A DNA stretch of 64,000 nt. It comes from BMS3BBIN04 sp964552465 (GTDB lineage Bacteria; Electryoneota; Electryoneia; Electryoneales; Electryoneaceae). Numbering within the stretch: position 1 is the first letter of the stretch; every line of letters starts with the position of its first letter. Location of the stretch: contig CAZKGR010000018.1 of assembly GCA_964552465.1 (NCBI GenBank), positions 1-64,000 of the forward strand, given 5' to 3'. The translations under genes were made by a program, and so were the position numbers. Positions 54,383 to 63,108 of the stretch are shown here, one piece after another. The notes beneath the pieces were generated by a model. It saw nothing but the letters and a program-made list of their open reading frames with translations. It had not been told where the DNA came from and made no database searches.

Positions 54383-56023
54383 ATGTTGAACGGTCAATCT
54401 GAAACGAATATGAGTTCAATGAAACTCACCTATAACGGCGGCAGCATGCGCTCGCTGTTTCGCCAGGGGGATCGTTTACGTGTACAGCCATGTCTGGTGA
54501 CCGATGTCCGGGCTGGGGATGTCATTGTTTATCTAAATCGTTCACGAGACAGACATGTTGTGCATAGAGTAATGCACATTCTGTCTAGCGGCTTTGAGAC
54601 TAGAGGTGATGATCGAATTACTGCTGACAAGGAACTGGTAATACCCGATCAGTTTGTCGGACGTGTGATAGCAGTCTGGAGATCACATTCATGGAAACCT
54701 GTACGGGGAGGTATAGTTGGATTAATTCGGTCAAGACTTTGGCAGTCAATGAGAATGGTGCATCATTCTGTACTCACACGCTCCATACGCATGGAGAGTG
54801 CAACTTCACCTGTTTCCAACCCTGATGTCATTTTACTCCCACATTGGCTTCTTCAACTGCTTCAATCTTGCCTCAGAGGTACTCTACAAAGTGAGATAAA
54901 CAAGATTCCAGAGAATGTCTGGCCAAGTCTGGTGGCGCTTGCATCCAGACAAGATCTTGCCCCTTTTATTTATGCCAATCTGAATCAGCAGGATGCGTTG
55001 GACGAGCTTCCAGCAAGCGCACAAAAACAACTTCATCATTTGCACCAGAATTCTTGGATTGCGCAGCAACGTTTAATGACTGCACATACTTCCATCACAC
55101 ATGCTCTGAATGAAGCAAGTATCGACAGCATTTCTCTAAAGGGATTGTGGTTTGCGCACTCGCTCTACGAGGATCCAGCATCTCGCCCGATGGTTGATAT
55201 TGATCTGCTTGTCCGTCCTGAACAGCTGACTGCAGCGACCGATGTGTTCATCGAGCTGGGATACGTCTCTATCCAGGAACATGATTCCGTTTCGCTTGAA
55301 AAAGAAATCTGGCTGTATCATCCGGAACGTCGAATCAAGGTTGACCTGCACCAGGATCTGATACCCTATTACTCAGATCTTACGTGGGATACATCAGAAT
55401 GCTGGACTCGTGCCATACAAGCGGATTTGGAAGGACAACCGATTCAGGTGTTGAGTCTCGAAGACCAAATGATGCATATAATCCTTCATGGTTCCTTCGA
55501 ACACCTGTTTCAGCCGCATAAAGTACTTCTGGATGCATACCTGGCAATTCAGACCTGGGGAGCAGAGGTTGATTGGAAGCGAGTCAGGGAGAGGGCAGAG
55601 ACTATTGGACTAGGGCATGCACTTGACCTAATGGTTGTAACTCTACGACGTGCTTTCGACGATCACAGCATGACTCTTCCTGCACCAATCAGACATGTTC
55701 CTGCTGACGGAGTTCGCTGGTTACTCTATACCGCGCCGATTCTCCATCCACCATCGTTGCTTCATCTGTATGCCGGACGTGACTACTTGTTCTACGTCCT
55801 GAAGCGTGCTCGCCAACTGGCGACCTTCCTTCGAAGTGGGGTACAGTCTCAAGGTGGGATACAGGTTACTCGTTCTAAACCAAAAATGGTTGCCAAAACT
55901 ATTATTAGACGGATGTTCACGTTGAGTGGGCTGACCGCAGGATTTCTTTATGGCTCCATTCGCCACCCATCCCGCAAGCAGTTTATCTTCCTCAAGCTGC
56001 TCAATTGGCTGAGTCATCGCTAA
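54383..56023 (+). CDS. S26-type signal peptidase domain fused to RiPP-cluster nucleotidyltransferase
   Basis: 546 aa from the ATG at 54383 (GAGG upstream). Residues ~14-100 form a signal-peptidase S24/S26 domain: nucleophile Ser21 in GGSMRSLFRQGD, VRAGDVIVY, His61 in HVVHRV (the Ser-His form seen in archaeal and ER-type peptidases), and TRGDD. No membrane anchor precedes it. Residues ~150-430 match the nucleotidyltransferase family PF14907 (SISLKGLWFAHSLYEDPASRPMVDIDLLV pattern with the D-x-D pair, then KVDLHQDLIP), a usual member of paeninodin-like clusters. It probably works with the peptide cassette 3 kb away. Which peptide or nucleotide it acts on is unknown. Confidence 0.8.
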   Translation: MLNGQSETNMSSMKLTYNGGSMRSLFRQGDRLRVQPCLVTDVRAGDVIVYLNRSRDRHVVHRVMHILSSGFETRGDDRITADKELVIPDQFVGRVIAVWRSHSWKPVRGGIVGLIRSRLWQSMRMVHHSVLTRSIRMESATSPVSNPDVILLPHWLLQLLQSCLRGTLQSEINKIPENVWPSLVALASRQDLAPFIYANLNQQDALDELPASAQKQLHHLHQNSWIAQQRLMTAHTSITHALNEASIDSISLKGLWFAHSLYEDPASRPMVDIDLLVRPEQLTAATDVFIELGYVSIQEHDSVSLEKEIWLYHPERRIKVDLHQDLIPYYSDLTWDTSECWTRAIQADLEGQPIQVLSLEDQMMHIILHGSFEHLFQPHKVLLDAYLAIQTWGAEVDWKRVRERAETIGLGHALDLMVVTLRRAFDDHSMTLPAPIRHVPADGVRWLLYTAPILHPPSLLHLYAGRDYLFYVLKRARQLATFLRSGVQSQGGIQVTRSKPKMVAKTIIRRMFTLSGLTAGFLYGSIRHPSRKQFIFLKLLNWLSHR

Positions 56024-56105
56024 AATCTGGTGAACTCGGTGACCTATCAGGAAAGTTCTCAGTGCACTATATGGTTACAGTGCATGTTTCATTTCATAGT
56101 AGCTG

Positions 56106-58349
56106 CTATCCATCCCCAGGTTGGCTTGCATTAAACCGAAGCTCAAGCCGGAAAGTCCGCCCAGGACGTATCGCCTGACCCCAATCCAGATGTTCCTGAT
56201 ATGCACTATCCAGCAGGTTTTCGATGCCCAGACGGAAGACAAGCATGTCATTGAGTTTCCATTGACCTTGAACGTCGACCACAGCGTAGGCAGGAGAATG
56301 GTTTTCGCCATTTATAATTGATGGATTGTCTCTTTCAAGCGACCCACGTAACCGGAGATTTCCACTAAACGTTAATCCTGTCCAGCGTAACATCATATGA
56401 CCGCGCAATGGTGAGAGGTTCGGGAGGTTATCATCCTCATCCATTAATCTGCCATGCTGCAGGCTGGCTCCAGCAACTATCAGCCACCTCGAGTAAATTG
56501 GCTGCAACAAGGATATTTCCATCCCTTGAAGGTAGGCGCGAGAAGCATTGATATACTGTTTCCAACCATTTGCGAATGGAACGGTCACATCAGATTCAGC
56601 AATCTGACCATAGATGTAGTCGGCAAACTGATTGTGGAAAATGGAAACATCAATTCGTGAAGCGTTTACACGAATACTATTTCGCCATTCCCACTGATGG
56701 GACTGTTCACGCTGAATGTGAGGATTTCCAGAGTACAGGAATCCGTCCGAAGCCACATATAAGTAGTAGCCATATGCTTCTGTGGAATTTGGGGCCCGCA
56801 TTGCATACGCATAGCTGAATCCAGTTTCGATCATGCTGGAAATTTGCCAATCCACTCCGAACGAACCACCCGTCAGTGGATCATTTCGCGTGTCCGGGGC
56901 TGACGGATCAGACAACCTAAGTTGCTGAATGCCTTGCTCGTCGTTAGCACTTGTGTTGACATAATCCTGCCGGAATGAACCATGAAACTTATATGGACCA
57001 CGCTGATGCTGCAGACTGAACCACGCACCTGCTGACGAGGTCTGTACATCTGGCCAGGTTACGAGATACATCTCGGCAGATCCATCGGGGTACATCGTCA
57101 TATCTGCGAATTGCCGTGTTTGAAACGCTTCGAGTCTCGTCAGCACTTGCCAGCCAGAAGCAGGACGGTGACTGGATTCGATAGTGCCACCTGATGTTCT
57201 GGTCCAACCCGGCATATCCATATGCATGCTCATCAGCAATTCGGTCCGAGTTGCATCATCCATCCAATGATCCACACGGTTGTGATATAAAGAAGCACTC
57301 AGTTTCTCTATCCAATGCGCAGGTTGCTGAGCGCTCCAACGAGCTGAACCAGCCCTGAAACGTGCATATCCAACGTCCATTGGTAGAGCAGCGTATCCCA
57401 TGTCCCAGGCATCATCCGTCTGAACCAGCAGATCGAGCTGTTGTCGTTGAGTTAATCCAACTCGAACTGTTCCATAAAGGTTGAGTTTCTCATGACCGGA
57501 GAACGGTTGTGTCCCTTGAGGAGTGCGATAATTACCGGCTTGCTGGTAAGCTGCCCTGAGTCGGTAGGAAATGTGAGATGAAGAACTGCCCAAATACGCA
57601 CTGCCGCGGGTTGATGCGAGAGCGTCAGCGTAAGAAACCGAGGCTCCATAATCAAGTCGCGAGTTTTCAGACAGTGGCTGGGAAACATGATTAAGATTGA
57701 TACTACCCCCAACCATGGCGCCATCTCTGGTATCAACGGCACCCATGCGAAGGGTCGCCTCGCCTAAAGCATCCAGATCAACATAGCTGGTTGCAGGATC
57801 CATTCGATCTGTACAGGCCCCATGAACTCGCATTCCATCCACGAGCAATAGTATCTGACCACCATTCATTCCGCGAATAGAAGGCTCTTGACCAAATGCG
57901 CCTCGCCGCATCAAGCTTATTCCTTCCACTGATTCAAGAGCTTGTTCAGTGGTGGATATGCCCGTTTGGTAGCGATTAAATCTGAAAGACTCCATGTTCA
58001 CGGATTCTCCCAGTACCACAACCTTTTCCAGCTCAAGTCCTCGTATCTGCAAAGCAATTTCAATATCATCACGAAGCTGAGCAGAGTTCAGAGTTAGTGG
58101 CTTGTACCCAAGCAGCGAAAAAGTGACTTGATTCGATGCAGCAGGAAATCTAATCCAGAATTTTCCATCAGAATCAGAGACTGTCCCCCTCGCGCATCCG
58201 TCAATCATCAGACCGACATGCGCGAGGGGTTCGCCAGTATCTGCATCTACTACTCTTCCACTAACGTGGAACTCGTTTGCGATTAGTGCAGGCGAGTAGA
58301 GTAACAGAAACACTGAAACCAATAGAATATTTCGGATGTTTAGTGGCAC
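56106..58349 (-). CDS. TonB-dependent receptor of the copper (OprC/NosA) type
   Basis: 747 aa. Signal peptide ends LIAN. An N-terminal carboxypeptidase-like domain (VSGRVVDADTGEPLAHVGLMIDG) is followed by a plug (ISLMRRGAFGQEPSIRGMNGGQILLLVDGMRV) and a 22-strand-type barrel ending in FRLELRFN. Plug residues 177-189 read GACTDRMDPATSY. This has the CxxxM pair (Cys179, Met183) that binds copper in OprC and the MDPxTSY run shared with OprC/NosA. It lies directly after the nos accessory genes in the same direction, so copper uptake for N2O reductase is the likely role. The start is GTG. Confidence 0.82.
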   Translation of the reverse strand: MPLNIRNILLVSVFLLLYSPALIANEFHVSGRVVDADTGEPLAHVGLMIDGCARGTVSDSDGKFWIRFPAASNQVTFSLLGYKPLTLNSAQLRDDIEIALQIRGLELEKVVVLGESVNMESFRFNRYQTGISTTEQALESVEGISLMRRGAFGQEPSIRGMNGGQILLLVDGMRVHGACTDRMDPATSYVDLDALGEATLRMGAVDTRDGAMVGGSINLNHVSQPLSENSRLDYGASVSYADALASTRGSAYLGSSSSHISYRLRAAYQQAGNYRTPQGTQPFSGHEKLNLYGTVRVGLTQRQQLDLLVQTDDAWDMGYAALPMDVGYARFRAGSARWSAQQPAHWIEKLSASLYHNRVDHWMDDATRTELLMSMHMDMPGWTRTSGGTIESSHRPASGWQVLTRLEAFQTRQFADMTMYPDGSAEMYLVTWPDVQTSSAGAWFSLQHQRGPYKFHGSFRQDYVNTSANDEQGIQQLRLSDPSAPDTRNDPLTGGSFGVDWQISSMIETGFSYAYAMRAPNSTEAYGYYLYVASDGFLYSGNPHIQREQSHQWEWRNSIRVNASRIDVSIFHNQFADYIYGQIAESDVTVPFANGWKQYINASRAYLQGMEISLLQPIYSRWLIVAGASLQHGRLMDEDDNLPNLSPLRGHMMLRWTGLTFSGNLRLRGSLERDNPSIINGENHSPAYAVVDVQGQWKLNDMLVFRLGIENLLDSAYQEHLDWGQAIRPGRTFRLELRFNASQPGDG

Positions 58350-58363
58350 AGATTATTCTCAGG

Positions 58364-58585
58364 TTAAAACTCGAATGCGTAAACGATCTGCCCCAATTCT
58401 ACTTCTGAGGCGTCGAAAAAGGTGAAAGTGATTTCCCAGTCACCAGTCATACTTAATCCAACGACTCCCTGATATCGGCCATTACCCACACCAACAGGTG
58501 CCACATTCCCTTCAGAACCGTGTCCCATGGATGGCATCAGGGTCTCGATTTCGGTGGTCAAACCGTCTACGTTCGGAAAGCTCAT
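58364..58585 (-). CDS. Short YtkA/FixH-like domain protein without signal peptide
   Basis: About 73 aa from the ATG at 58585 (a TTG at 58612 would add nine residues; a stop lies just before it). The sequence ETLMPSMGHGSEGN, then GRYQGVVGLSMTGDWEITFTF, is the end of a YtkA/FixH-like domain with His and Met residues suited to copper. The usual N-terminal signal or membrane helix and first strands are missing, so the gene is probably 5'-truncated or its true start is not recognised. It sits 48 bases after nosY and 14 before the receptor. Confidence 0.6.
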   Translation of the reverse strand: MSFPNVDGLTTEIETLMPSMGHGSEGNVAPVGVGNGRYQGVVGLSMTGDWEITFTFFDASEVELGQIVYAFEF

Positions 58586-58633
58586 CATGGATTCTTTGGC
58601 GCCGAAAAGCAATTATCTCGGAATCAATCTTGT

Positions 58634-59458
58634 CTACACATCCTGCTTCCTGAACAGAATGATCGAGGCGAGGATTGGAAGCACAATCCAGGCCACCAAT
58701 GACGCATATCCGATCAGGGTTGCAGTGGTCTCTGATCCGGTCATCTTGATCAATGTCGCGCCTGCCGGTCCGAAGAGGTGCGGCCCGCCGACAGCCAGAA
58801 GTGAGAGAACTCTTGTCAAATCTATCGGATTGAGCAGAAGCCCGACCAGCAGGATGATCTTTAACGCGGACGGTGTGAAATAAAGAGTACTGCCCAACAT
58901 CAGGGTGCCGTATAGCACTTCGAAAAACAACCACACTCCTAACGCAATCCCAAAAGCCACCTGACGTCTGGATGACAGCAACGCGATTAATACAGATAAC
59001 GCAGCAAAAACCACACTCAGCAACGTTGAATGAAGCACGACTTCCAGGTAACGAAGCGCGCCATCAGTTCCCACGCTAATCGCGGTTATCGCACCCGGTA
59101 ATCCAAAGCCCAGAATGGACGCGGCGACAATTGTCATAACCAACCCGAGCAATTTTCCCAATAAAACCTGATCGCGGGATATTGGTTGAACGACAAGAAA
59201 CTCCAAGTATTGTCGATGTGCGAGAAAGCTGAAAACTCCCACTATCAACGCAAATAACGGCAGCATGAAGCCCGACAGATTTACCAGACTGGCGGCGGTG
59301 CGAATAAAATCCTGTATTCCCACATACCCTGAGGTGACCATTCCCAGATAGGCGATGAGCAGGGTCAACACTGTAAATACTATCGCAAAGGTCAACACCC
59401 AGCGGTTGCGAACGTTGATCAGGAATTCCTGACGAGCAATGAGGAGTAGCCCATTCAT
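58634..59458 (-). CDS. nosY: Nitrous oxide reductase maturation ABC permease
   Basis: 274 aa with six membrane helices (WVLTFAIVFTVLTLLIAYLG, LPLFALIVGVFSFLAH, VLLGKLLGLVMTIVAASILGF, and three more). It has NosY features RQEFLINVRNRWVL at the start and the YLEFLVVQPISRDQVLLGK loop that contacts NosF. Together with NosF and NosD it forms the complex needed to build the CuZ centre of N2O reductase. The start overlaps the nosL stop by four bases. Confidence 0.93.
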   Translation of the reverse strand: MNGLLLIARQEFLINVRNRWVLTFAIVFTVLTLLIAYLGMVTSGYVGIQDFIRTAASLVNLSGFMLPLFALIVGVFSFLAHRQYLEFLVVQPISRDQVLLGKLLGLVMTIVAASILGFGLPGAITAISVGTDGALRYLEVVLHSTLLSVVFAALSVLIALLSSRRQVAFGIALGVWLFFEVLYGTLMLGSTLYFTPSALKIILLVGLLLNPIDLTRVLSLLAVGGPHLFGPAGATLIKMTGSETTATLIGYASLVAWIVLPILASIILFRKQDV

Positions 59459-60204
59459 AGTTGCCCTTCCTCATCAGTGTGTGCTCCGGCTACACGTATC
59501 ATACCATAACTAAATCCAGTTTCATCCACTATTGGAAATCCAGCGCCAGGTAGCGTCAACAGCAGCCTGATTTCAACCATCTCGTCTGCATCGGGAAGCG
59601 TTAAGGCAGCCATGTTCGAGTAACCGCGAACCGACAGCACTTTACCAGCGAGTTCAGGTTCGTATGCGAGGCGCAGCAGCAGCAAATTCCCTTTCTCCGC
59701 TTCGATCAGATCCGGTTGCATGCCGACAGGGGACAGGGAGGCTTCAACGATCAGATCAGGATTTCCTCGCAGCGTCTGAAACCCTATCCAATCGGTGACG
59801 ACCTCATCGTCGTATGCTGAAAACGAGTCTGCCGCATCGGTCGATGAAAAGCAAACAACCTGTCCATTCATCACGGTCGGAACGTGGTTCGTCAAAACCA
59901 TCACCACTGAGTCCGCCGAAACAAGCGCGGACGTGTTGTAGTCCGCCAAGTAGATGTCTGAGTCACGTATGACGAAAGACTTGGGAAGAGATTCAATGTG
60001 TCGAAGCATGCACTTGGGCGAGTCGTAGGTGAGGAACTCACCCCCGACCACCATCCCACTCGCATGATTAACCTGATCGATGTTCATGTTGCAGGTATGG
60101 CAAACATCAATTCCCGAATAAATTTGAATTCTCGGTTCTGATGCGCAACCAGCCAGCAGGATGGCGAACACGACCACGAGAAATGACTGTTTCATGGAAT
60201 TCAT
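59455..60204 (-). CDS. nosL: NosL-type copper chaperone lipoprotein with extra C-terminal domain
   Basis: 249 aa, longer than ordinary NosL. Lipobox LAGC. The NosL domain carries CHTCNMNI (CxxCxM, the copper-binding motif), GGEFLTYDSPKCMLRHI and LADYNTS. From about residue 150 a beta-rich region follows (LIVEASLSPVGMQPDLIEAEKGNLLLLRL, TLPGAGFPIVDETGFSYGMIRVAG) that resembles a cupredoxin fold but lacks its Cys/His ligands. It delivers copper for NosZ maturation. It sits between nosF and nosY with four-base overlaps on both sides. Confidence 0.88.
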   Translation of the reverse strand: MNSMKQSFLVVVFAILLAGCASEPRIQIYSGIDVCHTCNMNIDQVNHASGMVVGGEFLTYDSPKCMLRHIESLPKSFVIRDSDIYLADYNTSALVSADSVVMVLTNHVPTVMNGQVVCFSSTDAADSFSAYDDEVVTDWIGFQTLRGNPDLIVEASLSPVGMQPDLIEAEKGNLLLLRLAYEPELAGKVLSVRGYSNMAALTLPDADEMVEIRLLLTLPGAGFPIVDETGFSYGMIRVAGAHTDEEGQL

Positions 60205-61148
60205 GTGCGCTCCAGGTCTTCCTTTGATGTGAATTGGTCAGACAACAGTGAATCCCAATCAGGATTTTCGGTACGGAACTCCTCAATCTGTCCGCCTGCT
60301 GCTTCAATGGCTTTGATCACATGCAGACGCTGCTCAGGATTAGCACGGAAGGACATTCGGTAGCCGTTCTGGTCTGTTAATCTCGCGCCAGCTTCACAGG
60401 CTGCAGAGATTAATTTCTCTGATGTCTGCTGAAGTACGAGGTGGACCTCCGTTTCATTCTGGACGGCTTCGTAAAAGTCAGGCACAGATTCAACCGTAGC
60501 AATTTTACCGTCGTTCACAATAGCTACTCGATCCGCCAACTGCAGAGCATCTCTAATGATATGCGATGTAAAAAGTATGGTTGCGCCCCGACCTTTAAGC
60601 TGTCCAATCAACTTTCGAAACTGTTCAGTTCCAAGTGGATCAAGGTTCAATGTTGGTTCATCCAAAACGTAAAACGGAACTTCAGGCAGGAAGCAAATAG
60701 ACAAGGCTAATCGTTGAATCATCCCACCCGAATACTCCTGTACACGACGATCAGCGGCATCCTGCAATGAAAAGAAGGTGATCATTTCTTCGACACGATC
60801 AGCCTTACAATCCCGCAGTTCCGCAGAGAGGAACAGCAATTCACGAGCGGTCAGCATTCCGGGAAAATCAATGCGCTGTGGTAAATATGAAAGAACGTGT
60901 TTGATCTTATCGACTTGTTTCCGAACGTTCATTCCAGCGACTTCGATCGTCCCGCTAGTCGGGTGGATTGCACCCACAACTGCACGTATGATTGTCGATT
61001 TACCACCGCCATTTGGCCCGAGCAATGCAAGCGCCTCACCCTCAGACACATCCAGGTCGCTGGGTTTTACTGCATGGATCTTCCCAAATCGTTTTTCAAG
61101 CGACTTTATTCTCAGATATGGCATATCCTGGTCTGTTCCCGTCTTCAT
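60201..61148 (-). CDS. nosF: Nitrous oxide reductase maturation ABC ATPase
   Basis: 315 aa. Walker A GPNGGGKST, Q-loop LPQ, signature YSGGMIQRLALS, Walker B FYVLDEPTLNLDP, H-loop FTSHI. The ATPase domain is followed by ~95 residues (TEVHLVLQQTSEKLI to the end) as in NosF proteins. It powers the NosDFY complex. The GKST motif is spelled NGGGKST rather than NGAGKST. The ATG overlaps the nosD stop. Confidence 0.93.
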   Translation of the reverse strand: MKTGTDQDMPYLRIKSLEKRFGKIHAVKPSDLDVSEGEALALLGPNGGGKSTIIRAVVGAIHPTSGTIEVAGMNVRKQVDKIKHVLSYLPQRIDFPGMLTARELLFLSAELRDCKADRVEEMITFFSLQDAADRRVQEYSGGMIQRLALSICFLPEVPFYVLDEPTLNLDPLGTEQFRKLIGQLKGRGATILFTSHIIRDALQLADRVAIVNDGKIATVESVPDFYEAVQNETEVHLVLQQTSEKLISAACEAGARLTDQNGYRMSFRANPEQRLHVIKAIEAAGGQIEEFRTENPDWDSLLSDQFTSKEDLERT

Positions 61149-62569
61149 TTGCGCCGTCTCCCAAGCCTGCCCACACTCATCAATCCTCCAAACAAGCCAA
61201 AGCTCACCACAACGTACAGGACGGCAGCCGAATGATTCTGATCACCAAGTTCATCTAACTCTTCCCACGGGACAGCCGAATTCTCTATCGGGCGAATGAC
61301 CGGTTGTTCGTCAACAGCTTCACCAAACTTCAGAATTGGCAAGGTCCTTTCCGCTATCTCGAGAATTGCCGCAGCAGGGCTCAACAGATAGTAACGTACT
61401 TCAGGTACGCTGCCCTCCATCACCTGGAATACGTTCTGAATATCAAATGGAATTTCCCCGATTCCATCACTATCCAAATCATAACCGTCGTAGCTACTCC
61501 AGTGATTGCCACCATCTGAATCTGACCAGTTTGTTTCGCGGTCGGTCACATCAACAAGTAGTTCACTCAAATTGTTGATGAAATTATTGGATGCGAACAC
61601 ATTCCCATCCGACCCACCATTCATCTGGATGGCCAAGTCGTTATCAACCACATCATTACCGACGATCATATTCTGACTGCTATTGTTGACGAAGATTCCT
61701 CGGCTGTTATCATAGATCAGATTATCATACGCGTAGGTCTTATCCATGGACTGATACAAGATTCCGTATGCCCGGAATCCACGACAATGAGCAAAGATGT
61801 TACGTTCAAAGAGGATATTGTGCGAGTACATTAGTGCCGCGCCCGCGACGTTCAGAATGAAAGTGTTGTCCTCGAACGTGTTGTAATTGGAGTACATGTA
61901 GTGAAGGCCATAGCGAACATGATGAATCTTATTGTGTTGAATGTCTGTTGAGTCTGCGAACGAGAAATAGATCCCGTCTCTCACATTTAGGATTTCATTG
62001 TTCCGAACAAGGTTGTTCTTGGAGTACCAGAGGTGAATTCCATTCCCACGATCCGATTCAATCAAGTCTAATCGACCTTCGATACGGTTGTTTTCGATTA
62101 TTGTACTATTGCCCTGCTTTACATAAATACCGTGAAGCGGCCTGGTGACCTGGCAATTTCTGATCACGACAGAATCAGCTTCAACGAGTATAGCAGCATG
62201 ATCTTTGGTCAGCCGTTCTCCCGCTTCAGATATGTGCAAACCATCCAAAACAGCACCCGGGGCAGTCAGGTGGACAACATGACCCACGTAACCACCCCGG
62301 ATGTGTGGTAGATCAAAACCAGTTATTACTACAGGTACATCAACAACGATCTGCTCCAAGTATTCACCTGGAGCCAGCCACACAGTGTCACCTGATGCAG
62401 CTGTACGGATAGCAGAGGAGATGCTTTCGCCGGATTGAACGGAAATTCGCGCGGCTGTTCCATAGGTTGGAACCATCAGAACTGACAACGTGATGGCTAC
62501 AGCCAATTGCATAACTCTCAGCCGGTGGAAAGCGCAAACTCCATTCATGAATAGCGATTTCCTCTCCAT
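61145..62569 (-). CDS. nosD: Nitrous oxide reductase maturation protein NosD (beta-helix)
   Basis: 474 aa from the ATG at 62569, eight bases after the preceding gene; later ATGs at 62548 and 62515 are possible. An export signal (VAITLSVLMVPTYGTAA) is followed by right-handed beta-helix repeats (NSTIIENNRIEG, KNNLVRNNEILNVRDGIYF, YNTFEDNTFILN, SQNMIVGNDVVDN). The C-terminus has a membrane helix (AAVLYVVVSFGLFGGLM) and RRRK. NosD carries copper or helps insert it into NosZ in the periplasm, docking on NosFY. Confidence 0.93.
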   Translation of the reverse strand: MERKSLFMNGVCAFHRLRVMQLAVAITLSVLMVPTYGTAARISVQSGESISSAIRTAASGDTVWLAPGEYLEQIVVDVPVVITGFDLPHIRGGYVGHVVHLTAPGAVLDGLHISEAGERLTKDHAAILVEADSVVIRNCQVTRPLHGIYVKQGNSTIIENNRIEGRLDLIESDRGNGIHLWYSKNNLVRNNEILNVRDGIYFSFADSTDIQHNKIHHVRYGLHYMYSNYNTFEDNTFILNVAGAALMYSHNILFERNIFAHCRGFRAYGILYQSMDKTYAYDNLIYDNSRGIFVNNSSQNMIVGNDVVDNDLAIQMNGGSDGNVFASNNFINNLSELLVDVTDRETNWSDSDGGNHWSSYDGYDLDSDGIGEIPFDIQNVFQVMEGSVPEVRYYLLSPAAAILEIAERTLPILKFGEAVDEQPVIRPIENSAVPWEELDELGDQNHSAAVLYVVVSFGLFGGLMSVGRLGRRRK

Positions 62570-62576
62570 TACAGGC

Positions 62577-63074
62577 TCATCCAGCGATTCTGCGTAATTC
62601 TGAATCGACCATGGAATTGGTTCGGACGCCAGCAACACCTGTTTTTACCAGCAGCTGCCAAACTTCTTCCATATCGAGGAAGAGCTGTTTGTCGAAGTTG
62701 CCAGCAGCGCGACGTGTCTTGCAGTCTTCATAAAGTGTCAACGCGGCTGTCAGCTGAACGACGGTATCATCCCACTCCTCGTGAAGTGTCGGGCTGAAAC
62801 GGGTACCGTACTGTTCAAATCCTGCTGTTATGTAAGCAGCGATAGGATTGATCACGTTCAGCACTTGCAGGATCTCGATGTCTTTGTTATGAACCTTGGC
62901 TTCCCAATCGGTGACCGAAGACACGTTCATCGGCGCGGGAATTTCAAGCGCAGCAGGTGTCTCGTAAGTAAGAGTAGGAAGCTGTGATGCCGATTCCTGC
63001 GGGGCATCAGCTTGCTGAGTACCGCAGCCCACAAGCAGGCCGAATATCAACAGAAGCAATGTTAATCGAAGCAT
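62577..63074 (-). CDS. nos-cluster lipoprotein of unknown function
   Basis: 165 aa from the ATG at 63074, which has GGGAGG four bases upstream. Signal peptide with lipobox LVGCG. The mature part is helical (DIEILQVLNVINPIAAYITAGFE, DTVVQLTAALTLYEDCKTRR, FLDMEEVWQLLVKTGVAG) with one Cys in CKTRR. It has no heme motif and no Cys/Met copper motif. I do not recognise it. It stands between the membrane gene after nosZ and nosD, as accessory genes of clade II nos clusters do. Confidence 0.65.
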   Translation of the reverse strand: MLRLTLLLLIFGLLVGCGTQQADAPQESASQLPTLTYETPAALEIPAPMNVSSVTDWEAKVHNKDIEILQVLNVINPIAAYITAGFEQYGTRFSPTLHEEWDDTVVQLTAALTLYEDCKTRRAAGNFDKQLFLDMEEVWQLLVKTGVAGVRTNSMVDSELRRIAG

Positions 63075-63108
63075 GTAACCTCCCTGTCTGGGGGTAATTG
63101 CGTAAACT

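Noticed and set aside
58512..58934. Leftward frame overlapping the end of nosY
   Set aside because: Arg/His/Asp-rich frame-shifted reading of nosY; no homology pattern.
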